Positions 1 to 8,960 of a stretch of DNA of 64,000 nucleotides are shown here, piece by piece (position 1 is the first letter of the stretch; every line of letters starts with the position of its first letter). Source of the stretch: Taibaiella chishuiensis (GTDB taxonomy: Bacteria > Bacteroidota > Bacteroidia > Chitinophagales > Chitinophagaceae); assembly GCF_003014535.1 (NCBI RefSeq), contig NZ_PYGD01000011.1:62001-126000 (forward strand), written 5' to 3'. A program made the position numbers and the translations under genes. The notes below the pieces were generated by a model, which was given only the letters and a program-made list of their open reading frames with translations, ran no database searches and was not told the origin of the DNA.

Positions 1-1173
1 AATAAACGGGACTACCTGGATGGCTGCCTGTTGCTGGGTATATTATTACCAAAGCATGATCTGGAAGGGGCGGTAAAATATGCTTCGCTTGCAGCATATG
101 GTTTCCTGGAACTGAATGATTATTACCGTGCGTCCAGTATGTACAATAATATTGCGCATAAATACCTGCTGCGCGGCGATAACGACAAAGCGCGCCAATA
201 CAATGATTCTGCTTTATGGATTTTCAACAACAACGCCCTGCCCGCAAATTTTCAATCTTTTAAAATAAGATATTTATTATTTGACACCTTAGGAAAGGTC
301 GATTCTGCCTACTACTATTTTCGTAAATATCATGATGCCTACGTAGCAGCCAACGATAGTATAAAGGCAGCGAATATAAAGAAGGTAACGGAGCAGTATG
401 AAAACGACAAGAAACAGGCCATTATAAAAAGTAAGGACCGCCAACTTGCCTTTATCATCCTCTTACTCCTGGTCATAGCAACCGCCTCTTTTTTGCTGAT
501 CAGGAAGAACAGGAAGATCAATATCCAGAATAAGGTCATCCGCAAACAGGTTGAAGAGCTGATGAAAATGCTGGAGCAAAAGCAGGTACTGTTGTCCGAA
601 TTACAGCACCGGGTAAAGAACAACCTGCAGCATGTCATCAGCATACTGGAACTGCAGAAGGAATCGGTCAACTTCAACAATATAGACGAGCTGATCAGGG
701 GCAACCAGAACCGCATTCACTCCATGGCATTGCTGCATAAAAAGCTGAATGTTTCGGAGCATGTGAATGAAGTGGATCTAGAAAAGTATATCCTTGATCT
801 TTCTGAATTGGTGAAAGACTCTTACGACACCCCACGCAAGAAAATAAGCATGGATGTTACCTGCACCATAGCGCAGATGTCAATCGAGAAGGCATTACCG
901 GTAGGGCTCATTATCGTAGAGTTGGTGAGTAACAGTATGAAACACGCATTTGTGAAACGGCACACCGGCACGATCCATATTACGCTCGGCCAGGATATAG
1001 CAACAGGAAAAAACATCCTGTACTATGCAGATAATGGACGCGGTTTTGATTTTAATAAGCATAGCGAAAAAGGACTCGGCATGGAGATCATTAAAGGGCT
1101 GATAGGGCAACTGGACGCTACCGCTAAAAGCAGCCCCGGCAATGGCTTTGAGCTTACCCTCCATTTTAAATGA
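1..1173 (+). CDS. Sensor histidine kinase, HisKA_2 type, 5' end outside window
   Basis: The reading frame is open to base 1, so the N-terminus lies outside the window; residue numbers count from the TTG codon at 31. Residues 1-125 are helical and TPR-like, a membrane segment covers about 139-157, and a coiled stretch leads to the phosphoacceptor box LQHRVKNNLQ with His193, typical of the HisKA_2 family. The ATPase part has an N box (Glu297, Asn301), a G1 box DNGRGF at 334-339 and a G2 box GLGMEI at 348-353, so the catalytic core is intact. The stop overlaps the next gene's start (ATGA), which makes the LytTR regulator its likely partner. The signal it senses is unknown; the TPR region probably lies on the outer side of the membrane. 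Confidence 0.93.
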   Translation, partial: NKRDYLDGCLLLGILLPKHDLEGAVKYASLAAYGFLELNDYYRASSMYNNIAHKYLLRGDNDKARQYNDSALWIFNNNALPANFQSFKIRYLLFDTLGKVDSAYYYFRKYHDAYVAANDSIKAANIKKVTEQYENDKKQAIIKSKDRQLAFIILLLLVIATASFLLIRKNRKINIQNKVIRKQVEELMKMLEQKQVLLSELQHRVKNNLQHVISILELQKESVNFNNIDELIRGNQNRIHSMALLHKKLNVSEHVNEVDLEKYILDLSELVKDSYDTPRKKISMDVTCTIAQMSIEKALPVGLIIVELVSNSMKHAFVKRHTGTIHITLGQDIATGKNILYYADNGRGFDFNKHSEKGLGMEIIKGLIGQLDATAKSSPGNGFELTLHFK

Positions 1174-1880
1174 TGACAATCATGGAAACAAAAACAATAT
1201 TACTCGTAGAAGATGATTTTTTAAACAGGAGGCTTTCCAAAAAAATTCTTGCTGAAACCGGCTACCAGGTCCTGGAAGCGAAAAATGCCAGGGAGGCATT
1301 TGAAATATTGAAAAAGGAAAAGGTAACGCTTGCTATCCTGGACATCAACCTGGGAGAACAGGAACAGGATGGCATAAGCATAGGCGAACAACTGCAAAAA
1401 ATCTACTGCATACCTTTCTTGTACCTGACGGCTTACGATGTAAATGAAATCGTGACTAAAGCAATAGCCACCGTTCCCCAGGCCTATCTTACCAAACCCT
1501 TTAAAAATATCGACCTGCTTACCACAGTACAATTAGTCATTCAAAAGTTCGCCAAGCAGGAAACAAACAGGCCTTCGATGCGCGTAAAAGACGGCGCCTA
1601 TTATGTAGAGCTTTTCGTAGATGAAATTGACTATATCGAAGCAGAGGGCAATTACCTGCTGTCCCGCGCTCATAATAAGGTGTATAAAAGCCGGTCTTCG
1701 ATCAAGCAAATACTGGAAGCGCTACCCCCTTCCCTATTTGTCCAAACCCACAGGGCATTTATCGTCAACAAGACCAAGATCGATAAATTCAATATAAAGA
1801 GCCTCGTTGTTAAAGGAGAAGTCATTCCTGTATCAAGGAACTACATAGAGCACATCGATATGATTTGCCGTATAGGATAA
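1170..1880 (+). CDS. LytTR-family response regulator
   Basis: This 236-residue protein has a receiver domain at about 8-125 with acidic pocket Glu14/Asp15/Asp16, phosphoacceptor Asp58 (ILDIN), Thr87 and Lys109. A LytTR DNA-binding domain follows at about 136-236 and contains the usual FVQTHRAFIVN and IPVSRNY motifs. It overlaps the upstream kinase by 4 bp, so the two are translationally coupled and should form one signalling pair. ATG codons also occur at 1173 and 1182; 1170 keeps the overlap, but METKTILLVEDD from 1182 would be an equally normal N-terminus. Targets cannot be read from the window. HisKA_2 kinases with LytTR partners are common in Bacteroidota. Confidence 0.94.
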   Translation: MMTIMETKTILLVEDDFLNRRLSKKILAETGYQVLEAKNAREAFEILKKEKVTLAILDINLGEQEQDGISIGEQLQKIYCIPFLYLTAYDVNEIVTKAIATVPQAYLTKPFKNIDLLTTVQLVIQKFAKQETNRPSMRVKDGAYYVELFVDEIDYIEAEGNYLLSRAHNKVYKSRSSIKQILEALPPSLFVQTHRAFIVNKTKIDKFNIKSLVVKGEVIPVSRNYIEHIDMICRIG

Positions 1881-2006
1881 AGAACGGGCGAACTGCCTAA
1901 TCACATTTTTTTACCCTACCGTTATCCGTACCTGTTGTAAGACAGGTGCGCCTTATTGCATCCTGTACATTGGGGTAACGCAAGTATCGGGGCAGGTACA
2001 AGCAAG

Positions 2007-2033
2007 AGAGGCTGCCTTAAGCAGGCAGCCTCT
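2007..2033. terminator. Hairpin between convergent genes
   Basis: A perfect 10-bp inverted repeat (AGAGGCTGCC / GGCAGCCTCT) with a 7-nt loop lies between the convergent LytTR regulator and the lectin gene. There is no clean T-run on either side, so it may act as a weak bidirectional terminator or as a 3' end stabiliser. Confidence 0.5.
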
Positions 2034-2055
2034 CCGAGAGCGATTCCAGGGACAG

Positions 2056-2499
2056 TTATTTATTGGTCCAAACCACTTGTCCGGCTGCGGTGTAGAGTTT
2101 TAACGCACCGTCATTTTCCAAAACTACTTTTACCGGTTTATATTGGGGATCCCGGTATTTGGCATCGTAGTAGCCCTGCGTTTGAGAAGACCACTGGTCT
2201 TTACTGTTGCCGTCATAAACAACTAAATTTCCGTCGTTCTGCATGATCAATTTTGCATTTTTAAAACCATGCTTCATGGTACACCACACAAATGCACCCT
2301 GTTTCCCGTTTTCGATTTTGTAGATGCAAAGGTTACCATCTTCTTCCTGCATTCTCAGCATGTAGGCATTATTTGCAGAAGTCAATTTCTCCCCGGCTTT
2401 TAAGGTACCGCCAGCGGCCAATGAATTCTTTTGTGCCGATGCAGCACTTACGCTGAACAGGGCGGCCAGGGCCAGTCCGAGTTTCATTTTTGTTTTCAT
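2056..2499 (-). CDS. Secreted bulb-type (B-type) lectin domain protein
   Basis: This 147-residue protein starts with a clear signal peptide (about residues 1-22, ending near SAASAQ). The rest is a single bulb-type mannose-binding lectin-like domain. The repeated sugar-site pattern QxDGNLxxY appears three times in variant form: EEDGNLCIY, QNDGNLVVYD and ENDGALKLY; the last has lost the usual Asn and is probably weaker. The family binds mannose-type glycans in plants and occurs in bacterial secreted proteins and bacteriocins. There is no T9SS tail, so it is probably periplasmic or released. It stands alone as a monocistron, and its ligand is unknown. Confidence 0.85.
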   Translation of the reverse strand: MKTKMKLGLALAALFSVSAASAQKNSLAAGGTLKAGEKLTSANNAYMLRMQEEDGNLCIYKIENGKQGAFVWCTMKHGFKNAKLIMQNDGNLVVYDGNSKDQWSSQTQGYYDAKYRDPQYKPVKVVLENDGALKLYTAAGQVVWTNK

Positions 2500-2756
2500 T
2501 TTTTGTTTTTTTGGGATTAAGATGATTGCCTACTCTGATTAGCATTTTCGGCGTACTGCTTATAGGTAGCGCAAAGATGAAAAGCGTATGTTATAACCGG
2601 AAATATCTGGGACAGAACAGCTTTTTTTGGGATACAATGTATTTTTCCTCATAGATAAGAGCATTAAAGCTTAACAAATTAGGACCACATCTACTGCTAT
2701 TCACTTAATGTACAACTCATGCCCCCAACCGGGCCATGTTCCTCACTAAACGATAA
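2500..2756. other. Intergenic region upstream of the lectin gene
   Basis: No coding region was seen. It should hold the minus-strand promoter of the lectin gene. Read on the minus strand, CATCTTTGC near 2570-2578 resembles the Bacteroidota -7 box TAnnTTTG, with one mismatch and no good -33 box. The rest is AT-rich and featureless. Confidence 0.4.
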
Positions 2757-2779
2757 AACCCGCTCTGGTAGCGGGTTTC
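2757..2779 (-). terminator. Rho-independent terminator, AraC gene
   Basis: The inverted repeat AACCCGCT / AGCGGGTT with a short loop is followed on the minus strand by a T-rich tract (TTTTATCGTTT). It lies about 85 bp beyond the stop codon of the AraC gene that ends at 2862. Confidence 0.6.
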
Positions 2780-2861
2780 ATTGTTTAGTTCATACAGCAG
2801 ACCTGGCTTATGCTATTTCATAAAAAGGCCAAAGGCAGTCGCAGAAAGCATATCATCGTAT

Positions 2862-3746
2862 TTAAACTCTTTGCTGTAGCTGCTTGGGCGTAAGGTGGTA
2901 TTTCTGTTTAAAAGAAGCTATAAAATGGGCCGGTGTCTCGAACCCGGTCTCGTAGGCGATTTCCGTTACATTTTTATCCGAGGAAACCAGGAGTTCGTAT
3001 GCGGCTTCCAGCCTGCGCTGCATAATCCATTTGCCGGGATTTGTTTTGAAGGTCTGCGTAAATTTCCGTTTGAACGTGGAGAGGCTGCAATTGGCCAGGA
3101 AGGCATATTGCTCCAGGGAAATGTGCTCCTGGTAATAGCGCTCCTTGAGCTGTACCAGGCCGGGATTTACGTGCCTATCCATGCTGCGCAACTGTCGCTC
3201 GAAATATTGTCCACCGGGAGCGGAAATCAATACCTGGAACAGTTCGAGTACTTTTTTCGGCAAAAGGTCGCGTAAACGTTCAGGGGTCGTATTTACACAC
3301 AGCCATGTTTTAAGCTGCAGGGCAAGAACATGCATCAGTTCATCTTTGGCAAGCAATGTGCTGTCGCCGGGAGGCTGGCCGCCCTGTTCAGGAGATACGT
3401 ACTTTGAACAAGCCGATATCGCCTCAAACTGCCCGCTTAACCATTCATCAGAGAAGAAGATCACGATTGCCTCATAACCTTTACCCGGATCGGTAATGGT
3501 ATCGGTAACCAGGTACGCCCCCTTTTTCATGAAAAAGCCGGCGCCGGCAGGCACTACCGTTTTACTGTCTTTACCTAAAATTTCTTTCTGCCCCTGCAAA
3601 ACGATCCCGATGTGGTTCATGTGCACACACATATTTGCGCGGAACACGTCTTCATACCGGAGATAACTCATCAGGAAAACATCCTGGTTCCAGGATAACA
3701 CCTGCGGACTCTCCTTTATTATTTTACCGCAGTTCAGATCTTTCAT
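2862..3746 (-). CDS. AraC-family transcriptional regulator
   Basis: This 294-residue protein has an N-terminal cupin-like effector region (about 1-165) and a C-terminal double helix-turn-helix AraC domain (about 195-292). The final helices carry the family hallmark NVTEIAYETGFETPAHFIASFK followed by HLTPKQ. The N-terminal half is of the type found in many Bacteroidota AraC regulators of unknown effector. It is not co-transcribed with the second AraC gene: 113 bp separate them and each has its own spacing. It may regulate itself or the neighbouring deaminase group; the sequence does not show which. Confidence 0.93.
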   Translation of the reverse strand: MKDLNCGKIIKESPQVLSWNQDVFLMSYLRYEDVFRANMCVHMNHIGIVLQGQKEILGKDSKTVVPAGAGFFMKKGAYLVTDTITDPGKGYEAIVIFFSDEWLSGQFEAISACSKYVSPEQGGQPPGDSTLLAKDELMHVLALQLKTWLCVNTTPERLRDLLPKKVLELFQVLISAPGGQYFERQLRSMDRHVNPGLVQLKERYYQEHISLEQYAFLANCSLSTFKRKFTQTFKTNPGKWIMQRRLEAAYELLVSSDKNVTEIAYETGFETPAHFIASFKQKYHLTPKQLQQRV

Positions 3747-3859
3747 AAGCTACAGTTTATTTCAGGGGCAAATATCAGGCTGCGCACAGTGGCCGGACAT
3801 GCATAAAATGATTGGGCAACGGACAATGGACATCTTCCTACAATACAAGGATTATACCA

Positions 3860-4741
3860 TCAGATAGCGCCCCTGTTGAACCCTATCGTATTGCGGTAAA
3901 ACTGCGGGGAGGTGTCGGTTTTGCTTTTAAATACCCGGCTGAAATAAAATTCATCATCATAGCCGAGTTCATAGGCGATTTCCTTAACCGTTTTATCGGT
4001 CAGGTACAGCTCCCGTTTGGCCTCGATAATGATCCGTTCGGTAATCAGGTCCGACAGTGTTTTATTGAAATGTTTTTTGGTGATGCGTGCAAGCGAAGCA
4101 GGCGTCAGGTGCAACATACTCGCGTATTCGCTGGCCGAATGCCTGGTGCGGAAATTGTCTTCAATAGCGTTTTTTAAGTTCTGGATTAAAAACTGTTGCT
4201 TGCCGGCACCGCTTTCAGCATCCTGGAGGGTTTGTTGTTCGAGCTTGAGCCTGGTGGCTGTTACCAGCAATATTTTCAGGTAGGCCACAAGCGCCTCGTC
4301 TTTTCTAAAACCTTCCTCCCTCAGCTCGCTTGCTATGCCGCGGATAAGGTATAAGATCTTGCTTTTACTATCCTCGTCCAGGCAAATAAAAGGCTGCTCG
4401 TAAACATTATTGAACAGGATGCCGTTAGCGGCGATTTCCTGGTGGTGGCGGTAAATACAAAAAAAATCGTGGTGAAACTGTAGCGCAATGCCCATCAGTT
4501 GCTTTTTCGACTGCAACATGAAGGGCTGATAGGGATAAAACGCAAACAGGGTATCTTCTTTAAAACGGTAATCGCAGAGGTCTACTTTCGCAGTACCCTC
4601 GCCCGAAGTAACGAGGACCAGGCTGAAATAATTATTGCGCTGGATATGGTCGAAATAACTGTTATTATCAAACTCGAACAGCTTGAAAGCAAGATCGCCG
4701 TTCTGCTGGTTAACCAGGGTATAAACCGATTGGGACAACAT
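3860..4741 (-). CDS. AraC-family transcriptional regulator, second copy type
   Basis: This 293-residue protein has an AraC_N-like cupin region (about 1-150) and a C-terminal AraC HTH (about 190-290) with KTVKEIAYELGYDDEFYFSR, a near-consensus second HTH. Only 6 bp separate its start from the stop of the upstream deaminase, so the two form an operon. It is clearly diverged from the AraC protein at 2862-3746 and is not a recent duplicate. A regulator transcribed behind a nucleoside deaminase suggests control of purine or pyrimidine salvage, but this is inference from position only. Confidence 0.93.
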   Translation of the reverse strand: MLSQSVYTLVNQQNGDLAFKLFEFDNNSYFDHIQRNNYFSLVLVTSGEGTAKVDLCDYRFKEDTLFAFYPYQPFMLQSKKQLMGIALQFHHDFFCIYRHHQEIAANGILFNNVYEQPFICLDEDSKSKILYLIRGIASELREEGFRKDEALVAYLKILLVTATRLKLEQQTLQDAESGAGKQQFLIQNLKNAIEDNFRTRHSASEYASMLHLTPASLARITKKHFNKTLSDLITERIIIEAKRELYLTDKTVKEIAYELGYDDEFYFSRVFKSKTDTSPQFYRNTIGFNRGAI

Positions 4742-4747
4742 AATGCT

Positions 4748-5218
4748 TTAAGGTTTGATTAATGTATCGAATTGTTCGCTCAGGAGCATAGCCTCCCGGG
4801 CACACATCCCGGCCCTAACCTTGGGGCTATTCCCCCATTTGGGCACATCGACTGTGGTTAACAGATCAAACTTCGAACTTGCACCGCCAACATGAGCAAC
4901 CGCGCTTCCATAGACGATTTCGGAGATTTTATGGTGGCGAATCACATAGGAGCACATAATGCAGGGCTCATGCGTAGTGTACATGACCGATTGGTGGAGC
5001 TGTCCGCCAAAGCCATGCCCGATCGCATCGCGCACCGCCAGTATTTCGGCATGATTGGTAATATCGCCGCTTGTCCTGCCCGATTCGGTGCCCCTTCCGA
5101 TTACCGCGCCGTCTAGTACCAGCACAGCGCCGACCGGCGGATTACCCGATGCCAGTGCATCTTTTGCAAGGTCCAGGCATTGCTGCATATAATACTGATC
5201 ATCTTTTTTCGTCATCAT
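4748..5218 (-). CDS. Cytidine/deoxycytidylate-type nucleoside deaminase
   Basis: This 156-residue protein belongs to the zinc-dependent cytidine deaminase superfamily. The zinc motif is complete: His56-Ala-Glu58 (THE general base in NHAEILAV) and Pro85-Cys86-Ile-Met-Cys89 in EPCIMCSYVI. Length and motifs fit the guanine deaminase / nucleoside deaminase branch rather than TadA, which normally has a different C-terminal recognition helix, but the substrate cannot be fixed from sequence. Two adjacent ATG codons start the frame, at 5218 and 5215. The gene is followed after 6 bp by an AraC regulator. Confidence 0.9.
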   Translation of the reverse strand: MMTKKDDQYYMQQCLDLAKDALASGNPPVGAVLVLDGAVIGRGTESGRTSGDITNHAEILAVRDAIGHGFGGQLHQSVMYTTHEPCIMCSYVIRHHKISEIVYGSAVAHVGGASSKFDLLTTVDVPKWGNSPKVRAGMCAREAMLLSEQFDTLIKP

Positions 5219-5301
5219 TACATTTCGTTTTTCATTGGAGTGGCACTCCGTTCAGCCTAAGCTAATTTACCCAAAATTAGCCGATTCTTAATTACAGTAA
5301 A

Positions 5302-5335
5302 TTTCCGGCTGTACACCATGGCGCACAGCCGGAAA
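5302..5335 (-). terminator. Hairpin terminator behind DsrE-like gene
   Basis: A perfect 11-bp inverted repeat (TTTCCGGCTGT / ACAGCCGGAAA) with a 12-nt loop lies 6 bp past the stop of the DsrE-like gene. The minus-strand T-run is short (ATTTACTG), so termination may be partial. Confidence 0.6.
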
Positions 5336-5341
5336 CCTTTA

Positions 5342-5707
5342 CTAGAAGACCAGGATATCGTAACCTTCTTTCCTTAAGCTCAGGTGACTTGGCAGGCCGG
5401 GCGTACCGGGCACTTCGTTGTCATGTAACAGTTCGTAACCGGAAACTTCGGTTCCGAATACGGCCACACAACCTTTAGACAGGCCATGTACGTGATCTTT
5501 TACTTCCGAATAAAGTGCATGAACCGGGTGTTCAGGTTTTTCAAGATACTCCGGCCAACGGATACCGGTACCCTGGAAAATGATTTTCACATCCTCTCCC
5601 GCATGTTTAAATTCATAGGCCGATGCTAAAGCGTTAAATACGCGTCCGAGTGATTCTTCCGAACCAGCCTTAGGATCAGAAAGGATAACAATTGCAGTCT
5701 TTTTCAT
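5342..5707 (-). CDS. DsrE-family protein
   Basis: The product is about 121 residues and begins MKKTAIVILSDPKAG. An in-frame ATG 84 bp further upstream would add 28 basic, AT-rich residues that look like untranslated leader, so I prefer 5707. The sequence fits the small DsrE/DsrF-like fold: an N-terminal beta strand, IIFQGTGIRWPEYL, and a conserved CVAVFG segment with one Cys. Relatives are sulfur-relay proteins or, more often in Bacteroidota, uncharacterised proteins. It lies beside an old yellow enzyme on the same strand, with about 180 bp between, suggesting a thiol or electrophile stress context. Confidence 0.82.
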   Translation of the reverse strand: MKKTAIVILSDPKAGSEESLGRVFNALASAYEFKHAGEDVKIIFQGTGIRWPEYLEKPEHPVHALYSEVKDHVHGLSKGCVAVFGTEVSGYELLHDNEVPGTPGLPSHLSLRKEGYDILVF

Positions 5708-5886
5708 TTTTTTAAAAGTTTTATTTTTAATGTTCGTGAAACAGCCATGTTTTTTTGAATTTTGGTCCATGACCTTCTTATCAATTTTCACTTTGCAAAG
5801 ATGGCGCCGTGGCTGCTTTTAAAACATGGATGATTTTTACTAAATCATGGAGATTTTGTACTTTTTCCACTGCGGTATATACACCG

Positions 5887-6975
5887 TCACTTCGAGCCCG
5901 GAACAACAAAAGTCTGCCAGCCCCGCATGGTCTCGATAAACCGTTCGCTCAGGCCACCTTCTCTCAGGTATGCTGCGGTAACCGGAAGTTTGGGACTTTC
6001 GTACAAGGGATTTTGCTGCACCTGTAAGGGGAAGTCTCGCTGGAGAATGCCGGCCCTGGCAATCAGGACAAAATCGCAACCCTCGTCCAACAGTTCAGCT
6101 GCACGCCTGGCCGTCATGATCTTCCCTGCCACACCCAAGCGGACACCCTTCCGTGGTATCCCGGTAAAAACGCTTAACATGGTTTTGCCGGCAAAACTGC
6201 CCTCCCGGACCACTTGCGCGGAATCCCATAAAGCCAGGTCCAGGTAATCGATCAGTTCGCGGTCAAAGATATCGGCAGTAAGCTCCCGCAACTCTTCCAA
6301 CCGGAGTCCGTAACGTTCGACCGATAGCCGCCAACCGATCTGGAAGTCAGGCCCACAGGTCTTCCTGATCCCTTCGATTACTTCCAGGGTAAAACGGGAA
6401 CGATTTTCCAGATTGCCGCCATACTTGTCCTTACGATCGTTCAGATTGGGCGACAGGAATTCCGAAAGGATCCATCCGAAAGCACCATGAACAGAAACGC
6501 CATCGAAACCTGCAGCCTGCGCTCTTCTTGCAGCTGCAATAAAGCTGTCGCGGATACGTTCCACTTCCTCGGTCGTTATAGCCTCTACCCCGGGCAGGGT
6601 TTTACCGGACGCCGGCGCCGGTATGCCGCCAATTGCTGGCTTTGCACGGTGTCCGGCATGGTGCAGTTGCACTGCCGAAAGTGCACCACCCTCCCGTACC
6701 ACCCGGGCCATTTCGGTAAGGCCGGGAAGCTGCGCATCGCTGTGGATGCCCAACTGGCGCTCAAAAGCAATACCCCCCGCCTCGACCGTGGCAGCACTGG
6801 TCTGGATCAACCCATAACCGCTTTGCGCCAATTGCTTCATCCAAAATTGATCGTATTCGGAAGCGGTACCATCATATTCGCTCTGCTGGCTGGTTAAAGG
6901 CGCCAGCATAAAACGGTTGCTCATTGCCGGACCATGTAGCATGGTAAGGGGTTTAAATAAATCAGAAACAGACAT
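5887..6975 (-). CDS. Old yellow enzyme family NADH:flavin oxidoreductase
   Basis: The protein is about 362 residues from MSVSDLFKPL; the upstream in-frame ATG at 7008 would add 11 residues with no family match. It is an FMN TIM barrel of the old yellow enzyme family. Visible motifs are QLHHAGHRAKP (about 103-113), where the two His bind the nitro or carbonyl substrate and flavin, and the long signature around SVHGAFGWILSEFLSPNLN with DKYGGNLENRSRF. The family reduces activated alkenes, quinones or nitro compounds using NAD(P)H. It is transcribed away from a flavodoxin-fold quinone reductase across a shared 386-bp region, consistent with a common electrophile or oxidative stress response. Confidence 0.93.
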   Translation of the reverse strand: MSVSDLFKPLTMLHGPAMSNRFMLAPLTSQQSEYDGTASEYDQFWMKQLAQSGYGLIQTSAATVEAGGIAFERQLGIHSDAQLPGLTEMARVVREGGALSAVQLHHAGHRAKPAIGGIPAPASGKTLPGVEAITTEEVERIRDSFIAAARRAQAAGFDGVSVHGAFGWILSEFLSPNLNDRKDKYGGNLENRSRFTLEVIEGIRKTCGPDFQIGWRLSVERYGLRLEELRELTADIFDRELIDYLDLALWDSAQVVREGSFAGKTMLSVFTGIPRKGVRLGVAGKIMTARRAAELLDEGCDFVLIARAGILQRDFPLQVQQNPLYESPKLPVTAAYLREGGLSERFIETMRGWQTFVVPGSK

Positions 6976-7361
6976 TTTGCTCAGATTTTGAAGATTTAAA
7001 AAACACAAATCATTTTCTGGAACAAAGGTGAACTGATCTGCCGGAGCAGGGAATGGAGGATTCTCAGGATATCATGGACTTTTTTTGTACGCTATTCAGA
7101 TCATGCCCGGCTATACGATTTCGACGGGGTATCAACGCGCAATTTGAGAGGGAAGGCAGTCGGCTTAACAGGGCCGCCGGTTGGACTTTAGCCGATGTTT
7201 TTTGAACCGCTGATGACACAGGCGGCACAGGCGGCTTACTAATTTTGTCCTGTCAAAAACAAAGAGGTATACCGATAAGGAGCTTACAGGTTGCACATTT
7301 GAACGCCGGACTCCTGTAATAGATATGCCCACATTACTTACCAACAAAATATACTTTAAAA
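6976..7361. promoter_or_regulatory. Divergent promoter region, old yellow enzyme / quinone reductase
   Basis: This 386-bp region contains no credible gene. On the plus strand TAATTTTG at 7240-7247 matches the Bacteroidota -7 box, 114 bp before the quinone reductase, but I see no TTTG at the proper distance upstream. On the minus strand CACCTTTG near 7025-7032 is a weaker match in front of the old yellow enzyme. Confidence 0.4.
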
Positions 7362-7925
7362 ATGAAGAAAACATTGATTGTCGTCACACATCCTGATATG
7401 GATAACTCCGTGATCAACAAAAGGTGGCTTAAAGCATTAGAAAAATTCCCGGAGCAGTACCGCATACACCAATTGCATAAGGTATATCCTGATCAGCAAT
7501 TTGATATCAAAGCAGAGCAAAAGCTGGTTGAAGAACATGACCGGATCATTTTTCAATTTCCTTACTATTGGTACCATTCGCCTGCGTTGTTGAAAAAGTG
7601 GTTTGACGAAGTACTCACCCGTGGTTGGGCATATGGCAGTAGCAGCGGCTTTAAGTTTACGGGTAAAAAAGTGGCGCTGGCTATTTCCCTGGGCTTGAAG
7701 GAAGAGCATTTACAGCATGGTACAATTTTCAAATATACCCTTGAAGAACTGACCCGTCCGTTTGAAGCGTTATTCGACTACATAAAAGCCGATTACAGGC
7801 CGCTTTTTGCCTACTACGGCATGACGTTTGCGCCTACAGAAGCGTGGATCGAAAGGAGTGTGCCATTATATCTTGATTTCCTGGATCGTTTTGGTCGCGA
7901 TAGCGATGATACCCAGGTTGCTTAG
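7362..7925 (+). CDS. NAD(P)H dehydrogenase (quinone), KefF/YwrO type
   Basis: This 187-residue flavodoxin-fold protein begins MKKTLIVVTHPDMDNSVIN, the usual phosphate-binding start of NAD(P)H quinone reductases. The family pattern FQFPYYWYHSPALLKKWFDEVLTRGWAY follows near 65-92, with the flavin-contacting PYYWY and the conserved W. The C-terminal half carries the PF-x-FLDY-type dimer region. It likely transfers two electrons to quinones, avoiding radical formation. It is transcribed divergently from an old yellow enzyme. Although KefF is an ancillary subunit of a potassium efflux system in enterobacteria, there is no Kef channel gene here, so a stand-alone detoxification role is more likely. 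Confidence 0.92.
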   Translation: MKKTLIVVTHPDMDNSVINKRWLKALEKFPEQYRIHQLHKVYPDQQFDIKAEQKLVEEHDRIIFQFPYYWYHSPALLKKWFDEVLTRGWAYGSSSGFKFTGKKVALAISLGLKEEHLQHGTIFKYTLEELTRPFEALFDYIKADYRPLFAYYGMTFAPTEAWIERSVPLYLDFLDRFGRDSDDTQVA

Positions 7926-8411
7926 GCATATACAGCGCTGACGCATTAAACAAGAGCAGGGTTTGCTTTAGTGTTACAACATTTCAGGCCGGGGGCCGGG
8001 CCCAGGCAAGTTGAGCACCGGTGCGGACCAACGGAAAGGATACAGCTGGCGCCCGGCGTAGTACGTGGCGTAGTACCTATGGTACACATAAAATCACAGG
8101 AAGCCCGCGAAAACAGCACCGGGTGCCCGGATCTGCACAAGACAAAGCGCCTGTATACGAATACCAATAAATAATAGGCAAGTATAGCCTACAGGATTAT
8201 TACTTTTACAGCAGGTGCTATCTCCTTACTAAGTTCAAATGCGTGTCAGGAGACAGCTCCTGCCTAAGTGTTAGCGGGATGCAGCAGCAGCAGCAGCAGC
8301 AGTCCTGTTGCTAAAAAATCGATTCGCTATGGCAACTACACCGGCAGTCCTGCGGTTAATGATCGCTGATGAACATGGGCCAAACACCATGCCAGCCAAA
8401 GCATATAAGTC
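7926..8411. other. Gene-poor stretch with a trinucleotide repeat
   Basis: No open frame here has family-like features. The stretch contains a direct repeat CGTAGTAC at about 8056 and 8070, and the GCA microsatellite listed separately. It should also hold the promoter of the small membrane protein that starts at 8412, but no convincing box was found. Confidence 0.5.
8281..8302 (+). repeat. (GCA)7 trinucleotide microsatellite
   Basis: Seven perfect GCA units plus one base lie in noncoding DNA 110 bp before the small membrane protein gene. Such tracts can change length by slippage, so this could modulate promoter spacing; no function is shown. Confidence 0.9.
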
Positions 8412-8711
8412 ATGAAAAAAATTGCACAACATATTACGATCCGGGTTTTAATCCTATTGGTTCCCTATCTGACCTTTTGTTTTGTATTCGCAGAAAATAA
8501 TTATCAAAGACAGGCTTACGACCTCGACCTGGTTCCACTCTACCTGTTCTTTATCCTGATGTTTGCTCTTTTAGTAGAAACCGTTGTATTGCTCTTTAGG
8601 AACAGGGCGAAGTTCCTTGCCAATGCCTGTATCTTGATCTTACTGTTGCTCCTTTATTTCGTACTTCCACATTACCGCGTAGCACAGATTTCCGATACCT
8701 TTTTCTTTTGA
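8412..8711 (+). CDS. Small integral membrane protein, unknown function
   Basis: This 99-residue protein is almost entirely hydrophobic. It has three predicted membrane segments at about 10-28, 42-62 and 68-88, with basic residues (RNRAK) between the second and third on the inner side. I do not recognise a family. It begins with MKKIAQHITIRVLILL after an AT-rich stretch. The next gene, 249 bp downstream, encodes a lanthipeptide precursor. A link as exporter or immunity protein is possible but has no support beyond nearness; the size is too small for an ABC transporter. Confidence 0.65.
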   Translation: MKKIAQHITIRVLILLVPYLTFCFVFAENNYQRQAYDLDLVPLYLFFILMFALLVETVVLLFRNRAKFLANACILILLLLLYFVLPHYRVAQISDTFFF

Positions 8712-8923
8712 TGTTTTAATACGCCTTAATGCCCCCGCATCATGCAAGGTAAAGTTACAACAACAGAAACCTGCCCGGGCAGCCCGCTACAGGCCAAAGG
8801 CATTGATCATGCCAGTAAAAAAGCACAGTTACCCGCCGGCCGGCTTGTTTACTCCTTGATATGCCTCACCTGCTCATTATCGCTTGTACCGGTAAGGCTT
8901 GATGCGTAATATGTGGTATAAGC

Positions 8924-8939
8924 GCCCGGATTATCGGGC
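8924..8939 (+). promoter_or_regulatory. Leader hairpin before lanthipeptide gene
   Basis: GCCCG-GATTAT-CGGGC forms a small stem-loop that ends 21 bp before the ATG at 8961, close to the ribosome binding region. It might affect translation, or end transcripts from upstream; there is no T-run behind it. Confidence 0.3.
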
Positions 8940-8960
8940 ATTTACAAAAAACTACATGTC

